Source: Lutimonas vermicola
Lineage (GTDB): Bacteria; Bacteroidota; Bacteroidia; Flavobacteriales; Flavobacteriaceae
Direction: 5' to 3'
Assembly: GCF_038433205.1 (NCBI RefSeq)
Contig: NZ_JBCDNA010000003.1
Location: 372,001-436,000, forward strand
Length of the DNA stretch: 64,000 nt
Under the pieces are notes generated by a model. It was not told the origin of the DNA and did no database searches. It saw only the letters and a list, made by a program, of their open reading frames with translations. Made by a program: the position numbers and the translations under genes. Positions within the stretch are counted from its first letter, which is position 1; every line of letters starts with the position of its first letter. Of the stretch, positions 23,151 through 31,361 are shown piece after piece.

Positions 23151-24233
23151 TTAATAATAATCGATACCATTTTTTAAACTGTAAACCATTATATCAGGAA
23201 ACATTTTTTTTATCTGTTGTGTTGCCGTATAACTTGAAATTCCTTTCTGGCAGATCACAATGACTTCCTTTTCTTTAAAAGGTTCCAGCTTGGATGGTTC
23301 AAGTTTTGAAAGAGGAATTCTAAGGTCAATGGCAAAGGGATGAGGGATTGCTTCGTTTTCAATGACTGAGATGATCCTTATATTGTCATCAGGTATCCTT
23401 TTCTTCATTTCTTCGGCATCTATGAGTAAAGAATCATCCTGTACCTGACACCTGGCATCAAAATAACTGTTCGTATTATAAATGCTTTCAAGCTCAGTTA
23501 AGCTGAAGCCTGGTTGCAGTTTCATAATAAACTGGGAGTTTTCCATTGAATTATAGATCAGGATCTTATTGATCAAGGACTCCCCGGTTTCGGTTATAAT
23601 TTTAATGACTTCATTAGCCTGCATCAATCCTATGATCCCGACGATAGGGTTTAATGTACCAACCTCAGAGCAGTTGGGCACGTGATTTCTGGGAGCAGAA
23701 GGAAAGGCATCCCTTAAATGTGCACTGTGCGCTCCCTTTGATTTAAGATTAAAAACACTTACATAGCCATCATGTTTGTATAAAGAACCGTATACAAGTG
23801 TTTTGTTTTTAAGGACACAATAATCGTTTAAAAGGTACTTGGTAGGGAGGCTGTCGGTACAGTCAACAACGAGTGAAAACGTGCTTAATCGTTGATCTAT
23901 ATTCGATTTGGAAATAGGTTCTTCAGTGTAACTAATATTTACGAAAGGGCTTATCTGCTCAATATAATCGGCAAGTATTTTAGCCTTGGATTTTCCAACC
24001 TGATCACGCCGGTAAAAAACCTGTCGATGCAAATTACTGAGGTCGATTTTGTCATAATCAACCAGATGAATATTTCCTATGCCACTTGCAGCCAAATAAA
24101 CTGCTGCAGCGCTCCCTAAGCCACCGCAACCTATAATTACGATTTTTCCATTCTGGAGTTTTTCTTGTCCGGCCATACCAATTTCGGCTAAAGTGGTTTG
24201 CCGTAAAAACATTTTCTCCTTGTCAGCGTACAT
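23151..24233 (-). CDS. MoeB/ThiF-like adenylyltransferase fused to a rhodanese domain
   Basis: A 360-residue E1-like enzyme. The ATP-binding GCGGLGS is at 35-41, then DLSNLHRQVFYR and a VDCTDSLPTKYLLND segment; the PNCSEVGTLNP motif is present. A C-terminal rhodanese-like domain (about 270-355) keeps a Cys in ICQKGISS. The Zn-binding Cys pair normally found in the CxxC-LFP segment is replaced by AHLRDAFP. It should adenylate the C-terminal Gly of MoaD and supply sulfur through its own rhodanese, as in MOCS3-type fusions. Its place beside mobA supports Moco over thiamine synthesis. Confidence 0.87.
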   Translation of the reverse strand: MYADKEKMFLRQTTLAEIGMAGQEKLQNGKIVIIGCGGLGSAAAVYLAASGIGNIHLVDYDKIDLSNLHRQVFYRRDQVGKSKAKILADYIEQISPFVNISYTEEPISKSNIDQRLSTFSLVVDCTDSLPTKYLLNDYCVLKNKTLVYGSLYKHDGYVSVFNLKSKGAHSAHLRDAFPSAPRNHVPNCSEVGTLNPIVGIIGLMQANEVIKIITETGESLINKILIYNSMENSQFIMKLQPGFSLTELESIYNTNSYFDARCQVQDDSLLIDAEEMKKRIPDDNIRIISVIENEAIPHPFAIDLRIPLSKLEPSKLEPFKEKEVIVICQKGISSYTATQQIKKMFPDIMVYSLKNGIDYY

Positions 24234-24248
24234 TTGGATGTGTAGTTT

Positions 24249-25364
24249 TTATTTGTGGATGTCTTTTTTTACTGTCGAGAATTCTTCAGGGGTATTTACA
24301 TTAATAATAAAGTCATCATCAACTTCTACAATTTTAACATCTGAATTGATCAACACCTTTCTGGGGCATGAAATACCCAAGGTTAAAAACTGTAACATTA
24401 TGGGGTAAGCCCTTGGTTCCCATATCGTGATAAGGGGCTCGGGAAATTGCTTGTTTTTCCCTTTTATTGCTGTCGCCACTTTACTGGGATCGCGATGATT
24501 CATTAATTGGCGCACCAGTTTCTCGTCAACATAGGGTAAATCTGTGGCCAATGTCAACCAGGCTGAATTAGGGTTGTGCTGAAATGCTGAACAAATAGCT
24601 CCAAAGGGACCCAATCCGATAAAGCTATCTTCAATGACCTTGTCTTGTTTAAGTTTTTGCTCTTTCCTTACCGATAAAAAAGCGTTCAAATTCAATTTTT
24701 CGAGCATTTCCAATGAATAAACTCTTTGAGATTTACCAAAATAGTCTAACAGTCCCTTGTCAGTGCCCATTCTGACGCTTTCACCTCCTGCCAGGACCAG
24801 CCCCGAAAGAGGAGCTGTATTCGCTTCAATCAATTTTGCAATATGTGCGCTTATTTGAGCAATATCATTAATGGAATATCTTTTGAGATCGGATATGTTT
24901 GGGTGTTTTTGACTAAGACAATCAAAGATGTTCGATTTGTGGTTCAAATTGATCAAAAAGGCAATGTTGTCAAGTTGCTCAATTCTTTTTAGAACCGACG
25001 CTTCCTTTTGTTCATCCAAAATCAGTATTTGAGTAATACCGGGATAATGATTGCCATTTATAAATACAAGATCATAACCTGAGAACATGATCTTATCCGT
25101 GTAAGGATTCATATGATAGGACCGGTTGTTTGCCAGATCCCCGGAATTATGAAATGTATAATCGTCAAATATTGGCTCCAGAGTTTCCTTATTATGCGAT
25201 GCATCCGCATAGGCAATCTTGAATCGGTTATTTACCGATAAACACACTTCCTTGACAAGTTCTCTGATGATGGAACATTTTGTTCCAAGAACAGCCAGTT
25301 CGAATGGAGCCATTTGGCCTGAATTCCGTCTGTTGAGCGCCGCATGTTTTACATGTTTTTTCAT
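24249..25364 (-). CDS. Molybdenum cofactor guanylyltransferase (MobA) with MobB-like N-terminal domain
   Basis: A 371-residue protein. Residues 188-371 are a MobA nucleotidyltransferase with LAGGESVRMGTDK at 191-203 and a TLATDLPYVD segment; it links GMP to molybdopterin to give the MGD form that DMSO-reductase-family enzymes need. The N-terminal 1-185 resembles a MobB fold, with a strand before LGTKCS where the P-loop should be and DLVFINGNHYPG in place of the DLVLVEG motif, so nucleotide binding looks lost. Its 3' end is 15 bp before the moeB-like gene. Confidence 0.85.
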   Translation of the reverse strand: MKKHVKHAALNRRNSGQMAPFELAVLGTKCSIIRELVKEVCLSVNNRFKIAYADASHNKETLEPIFDDYTFHNSGDLANNRSYHMNPYTDKIMFSGYDLVFINGNHYPGITQILILDEQKEASVLKRIEQLDNIAFLINLNHKSNIFDCLSQKHPNISDLKRYSINDIAQISAHIAKLIEANTAPLSGLVLAGGESVRMGTDKGLLDYFGKSQRVYSLEMLEKLNLNAFLSVRKEQKLKQDKVIEDSFIGLGPFGAICSAFQHNPNSAWLTLATDLPYVDEKLVRQLMNHRDPSKVATAIKGKNKQFPEPLITIWEPRAYPIMLQFLTLGISCPRKVLINSDVKIVEVDDDFIINVNTPEEFSTVKKDIHK

Positions 25365-25523
25365 GAATCAATTAATAAGTAGGTTATTGCTGAATTTTTG
25401 TATTGCTAAAATACTTAATAAAGATGATTCTATGAATTTCTGATAACATCTTTGCGTTTTGGTGATGATGATTACAAGGTAGTATCATCTTGACGAAGGG
25501 TTTAAATAAAAAAGTATAAAACC

Positions 25524-25997
25524 TTATTTCTTTATATCGCTCTTTCCACCTGTTTTTTCGATAACACAAATTTCCTTGATGATCATATCCTGAGAGATAG
25601 CTTTACACATATCATAAACGGTTAAAGCTGCTACACTTGCACCGGTTAATGCCTCCATTTCAACTCCGGTTTTCCCTTCCATTTCCACGCTACACAGAAT
25701 ATTGATGTATTCTTCGTTCATAATTTTGATATCGATGTCTATTCCGTCAAGTGGCAGCGGGTGGCACATGGGGATTAATTCAGAAGTTTTTTTGACTGCC
25801 TGCACGCCGGCTATGATTGCTGTTTGAAAAACGGGGCCTTTTTTAGTATGGATCTCAGAGCCATCCAACAGCTTGACAACCTCTCTGCCTAAAAACATTT
25901 CCGCCTGAGCCAAAGCACGCCTTTTGGTGATTTTTTTGTCAATAACATTCACCATTTTGGGCTTGTTATCCTTATCGATATGTGAAAATTTGTTCAA
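25524..25997 (-). CDS. moaC: Cyclic pyranopterin monophosphate synthase MoaC
   Basis: A 157-residue MoaC with the conserved PMCHPLPLDGIDID and GVEMEALTGASVAALTVYDMCKA segments that form the active site. With MoaA it converts GTP to cyclic pyranopterin monophosphate. It starts 10 bp after the moeA stop on the same strand. A 159-bp gap with two weak inverted repeats separates it from mobA, so mobA may have a separate promoter. Confidence 0.96.
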   Translation of the reverse strand: MNKFSHIDKDNKPKMVNVIDKKITKRRALAQAEMFLGREVVKLLDGSEIHTKKGPVFQTAIIAGVQAVKKTSELIPMCHPLPLDGIDIDIKIMNEEYINILCSVEMEGKTGVEMEALTGASVAALTVYDMCKAISQDMIIKEICVIEKTGGKSDIKK

Positions 25998-26007
25998 ATC
26001 AAAGGGT

Positions 26008-27228
26008 TTAATATCTGTATTGAATTAATGGGAAAACCTCTCCTTTTTTAAATTCTGTTCTATGTGATGGTAATTCTAAAAACCCATCGTTCCGACTTAA
26101 ATTTGCAAGGTCTCCAGAGCCGTTTCCGGCTTTCGGAAAGGCCATAAGTTTACCTTCTGTATTGACGATTTTAACTTGTAAGAAATAGGTCAGTTCAGGC
26201 AGAAAAGGAAAATCTTCAGCCAATATGGCAAAACTTTCATGCTGTAAATCCGTTTCAAGGCTTTTAGCAAGCCATGGCACAAAATACTTGAGACAACTTA
26301 CAAAAGTAGACACCGGATTACCGGGATAGGCAAAAAAGGTTGTCTCATCTTTTTTTCCAAACCAGAAAGGTTTTCCGGGTCTTTGGCGCACTTTGTGAAA
26401 AAGCTTTTGTACATCCAATTCATCTAGTATTTCAGGCAAATAGTCAAATTTACCTTTACTCACGGCTCCACTGAACATCAGGACATCATATGCTTTAAGA
26501 AGAGAACTGATCTTCTTTCTGAGCTGTTCTTTATCGTCACTGATATGAAATATATCTGCGTTAAGTTTAAACCTTTTTAAAAGAGAATCAAGGGTGTGAA
26601 CATTGCTTTTCCTGATCTGAAAAGGAGCAGGGATCTGGTCAACATCCACGAGTTCATCACCGGTTGAAATAATTGCGACTTTAGGCAATACGGCTACTTT
26701 AACCACTGCTTTTCCAACGGTAGCCAACACACCGATTTCCGCAGGGGAAATTTTTGTGTTTTTGGCTATAAGAACTTCATTTTTTTGGCGATCAAGACCC
26801 TTTTTATGAACATTTTGAAAATGGCTTATATCTTCCACTTCGACATGTGCGATTCCACTCACTATGCTGACCTGTTCGTATGGAACAACTGCATCAGTAC
26901 CTAAGGGAAGCATTGCGCCTGTCATGGCCTCAAGGCAATTTTCATCATGAGCAAGGGTCAATTGTTTACTTCCGGCCGCCTGAATATTTTCGATTTTAAA
27001 GTGTCGTTTTCCCGATTTAAAAACGGTCGATTTCAGTGCAATGCCATCCATACTAACACGGTCAAAAGGGGGCATTTCGCGATCGGCTTTTATCTCTTCC
27101 TTCAAAATTCTTCCGTCAGACAATTTAAAATCAATCTCTTCAATACCAAATTTACGGGTTTCTCCCAGGACGATATCCAAGGCATCTTCTACACTGATTA
27201 ATGTTCCTTTATCGTTCATAAAATTCAT
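26008..27228 (-). CDS. moeA: Molybdopterin molybdenumtransferase MoeA
   Basis: A 406-residue MoeA. It has the N-terminal PFDRVSMDGIAL signature (about 50-61), TGAMLPLGTDAVVPYEQV, ISTGDELVD and FSGAVSKGKFDYLPE of the MoCF domain, then RQRPGKPFWFG and AYPGNPVSTFV. It inserts molybdate into adenylated molybdopterin. A MogA/MoaB partner is not in the window. Its start codon overlaps the last base of moaA, so the two are coupled. Confidence 0.96.
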   Translation of the reverse strand: MNFMNDKGTLISVEDALDIVLGETRKFGIEEIDFKLSDGRILKEEIKADREMPPFDRVSMDGIALKSTVFKSGKRHFKIENIQAAGSKQLTLAHDENCLEAMTGAMLPLGTDAVVPYEQVSIVSGIAHVEVEDISHFQNVHKKGLDRQKNEVLIAKNTKISPAEIGVLATVGKAVVKVAVLPKVAIISTGDELVDVDQIPAPFQIRKSNVHTLDSLLKRFKLNADIFHISDDKEQLRKKISSLLKAYDVLMFSGAVSKGKFDYLPEILDELDVQKLFHKVRQRPGKPFWFGKKDETTFFAYPGNPVSTFVSCLKYFVPWLAKSLETDLQHESFAILAEDFPFLPELTYFLQVKIVNTEGKLMAFPKAGNGSGDLANLSRNDGFLELPSHRTEFKKGEVFPLIQYRY

Positions 27229-28220
27229 TAGCCACCAATAGTGGACATACTTTCTGACACTTTATTTGATTTTCTGTTTGCTTCGGCAACGAATCCATTG
27301 ATTGGTTTCTGCTGTACGGTTGCGATAAATAATTGTTTTAAATCATCATCACTTGCTCCTTTTCTAATAAAATCTTTGATATTGAATACGCCATCGTCGA
27401 ACAAACAATTTTTAAACAATCCCGTAGCCGTTATCCTGATTCGATTACAATCGCTGCAAATAGTTCTTGTAAATGCCGGAATGATTCCAAAGGAGCCTTT
27501 ATAATCTTTAACTTTAAAGTTCTTTGAAGTTGACGACTTTTTTGCAGTCAGGTATTCCACCTCCTGATAATGGGCCTTAATTTTTTCCAGAATCTTATTG
27601 TAGTTCCAAACTTCTTTAACTTCTCGCTGGCCTTTGCCATTAAAAGGCATTTCTTCTATGAACCTGACTGATACGTCATCGCCTTTTGTCAATTCTATAA
27701 AATCAATGATTTCATCTGTATTGATGCCTGATTGGATGACCACATTTAGTTTTAAAGTCAAATTACTTTTGATCAAATCCTGATACGTTTGCATGACTTT
27801 TGGAAAAACATCCCTTCTTGTGATCTCAAAAAACCGCTGTTTGTCAAGGCTGTCAATACTGAGATTTACAGCATTGATCTTCATTTTTTCAAGACTTGCA
27901 ATATGGTTGGAGATCAATGCCCCGTTTGTGGTAATATTTATTTCTTTCAGATTTTTATTGAACGAAAGGGATTCCAGAAAATTAACGAAATCCTTCCTTA
28001 CGAAAGGTTCACCTCCGGTCAATCTCACCTTGTCAACCCCCAGTTCGCTTAAGACCCTTGTAATTCTGTACATTTCTTTATAGGTCAGCAATTCCTTTCT
28101 GTCAACAATGTTTATTCCATGCGCAGGCATGCAATACTGGCAGCGTAAATTGCACCTGTCAGTTACCGCTAAGCGAAGATAAGTGATTTTGCGTCCGTAT
28201 TTATCTAATAGTTGATTCAT
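27228..28220 (-). CDS. moaA: GTP 3',8-cyclase MoaA (radical SAM)
   Basis: A 330-residue radical-SAM enzyme. The first [4Fe-4S] is bound by Cys23, Cys27 and Cys30 (CNLRCQYC), the second by Cys255, Cys258 and Cys272, and the chain ends in the catalytic GG. It performs the first step of Moco synthesis from GTP. It heads a tight moaA-moeA-moaC run. I saw neither a Moco riboswitch nor a TAnnTTTG box in the 87-bp gap upstream. Confidence 0.97.
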   Translation of the reverse strand: MNQLLDKYGRKITYLRLAVTDRCNLRCQYCMPAHGINIVDRKELLTYKEMYRITRVLSELGVDKVRLTGGEPFVRKDFVNFLESLSFNKNLKEINITTNGALISNHIASLEKMKINAVNLSIDSLDKQRFFEITRRDVFPKVMQTYQDLIKSNLTLKLNVVIQSGINTDEIIDFIELTKGDDVSVRFIEEMPFNGKGQREVKEVWNYNKILEKIKAHYQEVEYLTAKKSSTSKNFKVKDYKGSFGIIPAFTRTICSDCNRIRITATGLFKNCLFDDGVFNIKDFIRKGASDDDLKQLFIATVQQKPINGFVAEANRKSNKVSESMSTIGG

Positions 28221-28307
28221 GGAATGCGATAAAAATTGAAGGGTAAATTTATGAAAATACCCTTAGTATGTGATTGGATTAAGGAGTTAAGTGGATCAGG
28301 CCCTGAA

Positions 28308-28721
28308 TTAATGAGGAAGTTTATGTTTTACTGCATGATATAGGAAAGCACCAAGATGCGCTCCAAAAAGAACAACAAGTATTGAAACCACGCCTTTTCC
28401 TAACAGGATGTACATTGGTCCGGGGCAAGACCCTCCGAGGGCCCAGCCAAGGCCAAATATGATTCCACCAATCAAATTTCTGGGAATACCTTTTTTCTTA
28501 GGCTCTACAACAATAGGTTGGCCCCATAAATTTTTAATCGTTTCATTTTTGAACAAGTACATTAAAACCACCCCGATTGCGACAGCAGATCCTATAACTC
28601 CATACATATGAAATGACTGTAATTTAAACATTTCATAGATTCTGAACCAGGAGATCACTTCAGCTTTACTTAATGTAATTCCGAATAAAATACCCACCAG
28701 CAAATATTTGATATATTTCAT
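28308..28721 (-). CDS. YeeE/YedE half-transporter (DUF6691 type)
   Basis: A 137-residue membrane protein with four predicted helices and the motif GGSCPGPMYILLGKG, the second-half counterpart of the YeeE family. In full-length YeeE/TsuA thiosulfate transporters two such halves are joined and Cys residues along the pore relay thiosulfate. Here the halves are separate genes 12 bp apart, as in PmpA/PmpB-type systems linked to persulfide-dioxygenase operons. It is the second gene of the unit. Substrate inferred from family. Confidence 0.85.
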   Translation of the reverse strand: MKYIKYLLVGILFGITLSKAEVISWFRIYEMFKLQSFHMYGVIGSAVAIGVVLMYLFKNETIKNLWGQPIVVEPKKKGIPRNLIGGIIFGLGWALGGSCPGPMYILLGKGVVSILVVLFGAHLGAFLYHAVKHKLPH

Positions 28722-28733
28722 CTTTAGTTTTGT

Positions 28734-29291
28734 TTAGAAAATATAAGGTAAAATCAGCCAGGTCATGATCAGTCCTCCAATAAAGAACCCACCAACGGCT
28801 ATAAAAGATTCTATGGATAAACTGCTTAATCCTACAATACCATGGCCTGAAGTGCAACCTCCGGCGTATCTCGAACCAAAACCAACCAAAATTCCGGCAA
28901 CGATCAAAATTAAAAAACCCTTGACTGAGAGCATGGCCTCAATACTGAAAATTTCATCCGGCAGATAAGTCTTTCCGGCATCCTGAATACCTATTTCTGC
29001 CAGGTCTTTAACAGTTTTAGCACTGATTGCAACAGTTTCATCTGGTGTTAACCATTGATCTGCAATAAACCCTCCAACAATTAAACCGATGACAAAAACA
29101 AGATTCCATTTGTTTTTCCTCCAATCAAACTTAAAAAAATCAACAAACTTTCCTGCACCACCCATGGCACAAACGGTTTCGAGATTAGATGAAACCCCAA
29201 ATTTCTTTCCGAAGAAAAACATGAGGAACATACAAAGCGCTATGATAGGCCCCGCGACATACCATGCCCATGGTTGTAATAAAAAATCCAT
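28734..29291 (-). CDS. YeeE/YedE family sulfur-compound transporter, first half
   Basis: A 185-residue inner-membrane protein with about five helices and the family motif GFGSRYAGGCTSGHGIVG around 132-150, whose Cys corresponds to the pore Cys in thiosulfate-transporting YeeE. A hydrophilic segment (about 80-110) is inserted between helices. It is cotranscribed with the DUF6691 half and should import or exchange thiosulfate, sulfide or persulfide-type sulfur. Its promoter has a Crp/Fnr palindrome, and the regulator gene lies directly upstream. Confidence 0.88.
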   Translation of the reverse strand: MDFLLQPWAWYVAGPIIALCMFLMFFFGKKFGVSSNLETVCAMGGAGKFVDFFKFDWRKNKWNLVFVIGLIVGGFIADQWLTPDETVAISAKTVKDLAEIGIQDAGKTYLPDEIFSIEAMLSVKGFLILIVAGILVGFGSRYAGGCTSGHGIVGLSSLSIESFIAVGGFFIGGLIMTWLILPYIF

Positions 29292-29310
29292 ATTCTTTCT
29301 GCTTTAATGG

Positions 29311-29318
29311 TAAAAATA
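29311..29318 (-). promoter_or_regulatory. -7-like box of the YeeE pair
   Basis: TATTTTTA on the minus strand (29318 to 29311), one base off TAnnTTTG. The predicted start near 29305 gives a leader of about 14 nt. The palindrome at 29340-29353 is centred 35.5 bases upstream of its last base. Confidence 0.55.
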
Positions 29319-29339
29319 AATTATTAACTGCCGAGTCAG

Positions 29340-29353
29340 GTAACATTTGTTAC
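29340..29353. promoter_or_regulatory. Crp/Fnr-type operator, site 2 (GTAACA-TT-TGTTAC)
   Basis: A perfect 6+2+6 palindrome in the 65-bp gap between the Crp/Fnr gene and the YeeE pair. Its centre falls at about -41.5 of the predicted YeeE start. Motif and spacing equal those of site 1. Confidence 0.75.
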
Positions 29354-29356
29354 ACA

Positions 29357-29992
29357 TCAAAAATCCAATATTTCAATCTTGTTTCTAAACAATTTGATCC
29401 TTCCTTCGTTTTCAAGCTGTTTCAACAAACGGGAAATAACCACACGAGAGGTGTTGAGGTCTATGGCGATTTCCTGATGCGTGGTATGCAATTCAGTACT
29501 CCTCATAATCTGAACCTTGTCAACAAGGTACTTGTACAACCTCTCATCCATTTTGAGGAAAGCGAGGGTATCTATAGCTTCCAGCATCTCATTAAGACGT
29601 AAATCATAGCTGTCGATTACAAAACTTCTCCAGGACGCATACTTTATCATCCATTCCTCGAGTTTTTCCACCGGAATAAAAATGAGTTCAGAATCTTTTT
29701 CTGCAATTCCCCTTACCTTGCTTTTATTACTTTGAATACCACTGCCAAAAGTAATGGTACAGGTATCACCTCTTTCTAAAAAATAAAGGACGATTTCATC
29801 TCCTTTTTTGGTTTCACGACTTATTTTAATTGCTCCGGTCAAGATAAGTGGTATATGATGAAACGTATCTCCAATATCTAGCAACAATTCGTTTTCCCGA
29901 ACTTTTTTGTACGTGCCGACTTCGGCAATTTCATCAAGCAATTCTTTCTCGAAAACAACACTGTAATATTCTTCCAGTTTTTCTCTTATCAT
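29357..29992 (-). CDS. Crp/Fnr-family transcriptional regulator of the sulfur island
   Basis: A 211-residue regulator: an N-terminal cyclic-nucleotide-type beta roll (about 20-115), a long dimer helix, and a winged helix-turn-helix (about 168-205) with recognition helix TSRVVISRLLKQL. The Ser187-Arg188 of FNR-type helices is kept, but the base-contacting Glu is replaced by Val184, in line with a target other than TTGAT. There is no FNR FeS Cys cluster; the only Cys is residue 78 (GDTC). Genes of this type commonly adjoin YeeE pairs. It is the natural candidate to bind the three GTAACA-N2-TGTTAC sites. Confidence 0.9.
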   Translation of the reverse strand: MIREKLEEYYSVVFEKELLDEIAEVGTYKKVRENELLLDIGDTFHHIPLILTGAIKISRETKKGDEIVLYFLERGDTCTITFGSGIQSNKSKVRGIAEKDSELIFIPVEKLEEWMIKYASWRSFVIDSYDLRLNEMLEAIDTLAFLKMDERLYKYLVDKVQIMRSTELHTTHQEIAIDLNTSRVVISRLLKQLENEGRIKLFRNKIEILDF

Positions 29993-30016
29993 CTCTATAA
30001 TTATTAAGGCTACAAT

Positions 30017-31267
30017 TTAAGAATTATCTGGAAGTTGTTGCTTAATATAATCCAAAATAATTTCAGTGGCACCTTGGTTCTTATGAATATAGGCTTTTGT
30101 GATATTTCCAAGTTTTTGCCTGTAATTCCCTTCATGGATCAGTTGCTTAAAATAGTTATCTAACTGCTCTTGGTGATGAGCTACCAGACAGCCTCCAAGT
30201 TTGACTAAATCCTTGGCTTCCTCAAATTTTTCGTAAACCGGGCCTATGACCAATGGGATTCCGAAAACTGCCGGTTCTAGCACATTGTGAACTCCATCCT
30301 TATCAAATCCCCCACCTATATAAGCGAGGTCAGCATAACTGTAGATTTTAGTCAAAATACCAATAGTATCTACTATTAACACTTTGGCATCCTTATCAAA
30401 ATGGCCGTCAGAGTATAGAGAGGTTTTACAATTAAGCGCTTTTTTGAGCTTCTGGATTTCCCTGGGGATTATGTTGTGCGGAGCTATGATATACTGCACG
30501 TCATTATCGGGGTTTTGATTGATGAAATTCACCAAATGCGATTCGTCTTTTTCCCAGGTACTTCCGGCAACCAGTATCGTTTTATTTTTGTTGACAAACT
30601 GATCGAGAAAATCGAGTTTATTGTTTTGTTCGAGAATTTGTGCAACTCTGTCAAAACGGGTATCCCCGCTAACCGATGCATTGTTGATGCCAATGGATTC
30701 CAAGAGGGCCTTCGAATTTTGATTTTGAACAAAAAAGTGAGAGAAAGAAGCCAGGGATTTTCTCATCCAGCCACCATAGGGCTTAAAAAAAAGTTGGTCC
30801 GACCTGAAAATACCTGAAACCAGTATTGTTTCGATGGAATGATCTTTCAATACACCCAGTATGTTGGGCCAAAATTCATATTTTACAAAAATGGCGAGTT
30901 CTGGATGAACCTGTTCGATAAATTTTCTTGCGTTTGAAGGAGTATCTATGGGCAGATAGACAACGACATCTGCATTTTTATAATTTTTTCTAATCTCAAA
31001 ACCGGAAGGAGAATAAAATGAAAGCACTATTTTATATCCCGGTCTTATAAGACGTAATTTTTCGATAAGTGGCCTGCCCTGTTCAAATTCACCTAAGGAG
31101 GCGCAATGTATCCATATGGTTTTGTCATCAGGCTTGATGGCTGAGGTCAATCTTGGAAAAGTTTGCTTCCTTCCATTTACGAAAAGGGATAACTTCTTAT
31201 CAAAAACCGCCAGTATGTTAAGTAGTATTCCCAGAAGGGAAATGGCAAAATTATACAAGTATTTCAT
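30017..31267 (-). CDS. waaA: 3-deoxy-D-manno-octulosonic acid transferase (Kdo transferase)
   Basis: A 416-residue GT30-family enzyme with an N-terminal membrane anchor, the conserved HCASLGEFEQGRPL segment (about 58-71) that contains the catalytic Glu, and GGGFDKDGVHNVLEPAVFGIPLVIGP near the C-terminus. It adds Kdo to lipid A precursor at the cytoplasmic face of the inner membrane. It is transcribed alone on the minus strand and marks the boundary between the sulfur island and the envelope-sugar region. Confidence 0.95.
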   Translation of the reverse strand: MKYLYNFAISLLGILLNILAVFDKKLSLFVNGRKQTFPRLTSAIKPDDKTIWIHCASLGEFEQGRPLIEKLRLIRPGYKIVLSFYSPSGFEIRKNYKNADVVVYLPIDTPSNARKFIEQVHPELAIFVKYEFWPNILGVLKDHSIETILVSGIFRSDQLFFKPYGGWMRKSLASFSHFFVQNQNSKALLESIGINNASVSGDTRFDRVAQILEQNNKLDFLDQFVNKNKTILVAGSTWEKDESHLVNFINQNPDNDVQYIIAPHNIIPREIQKLKKALNCKTSLYSDGHFDKDAKVLIVDTIGILTKIYSYADLAYIGGGFDKDGVHNVLEPAVFGIPLVIGPVYEKFEEAKDLVKLGGCLVAHHQEQLDNYFKQLIHEGNYRQKLGNITKAYIHKNQGATEIILDYIKQQLPDNS

Positions 31268-31314
31268 TTGTCAGCTAAATTAAAAATTTAGAGTAAGAGC
31301 GCGCAAAATATTTG

Positions 31315-31322
31315 TATTTTTG
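31315..31322 (+). promoter_or_regulatory. -7 box of the aminotransferase-galE-rfbB run
   Basis: TATTTTTG matches TAnnTTTG and lies 39 bp before the ATG at 31362. No TTTG at the standard upstream distance was seen. Confidence 0.45.
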
Positions 31323-31361
31323 TCGGGCTAAAAGGTGAAATAGAAATTAAAAAGAACCAAA

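Noticed and set aside
28308..29291. The two YeeE pieces as one frameshifted full-length transporter
   Set aside because: Each has its own start, a complete set of helices and its own Cys motif, and a 12-bp gap separates them. Split YeeE pairs are a normal architecture.
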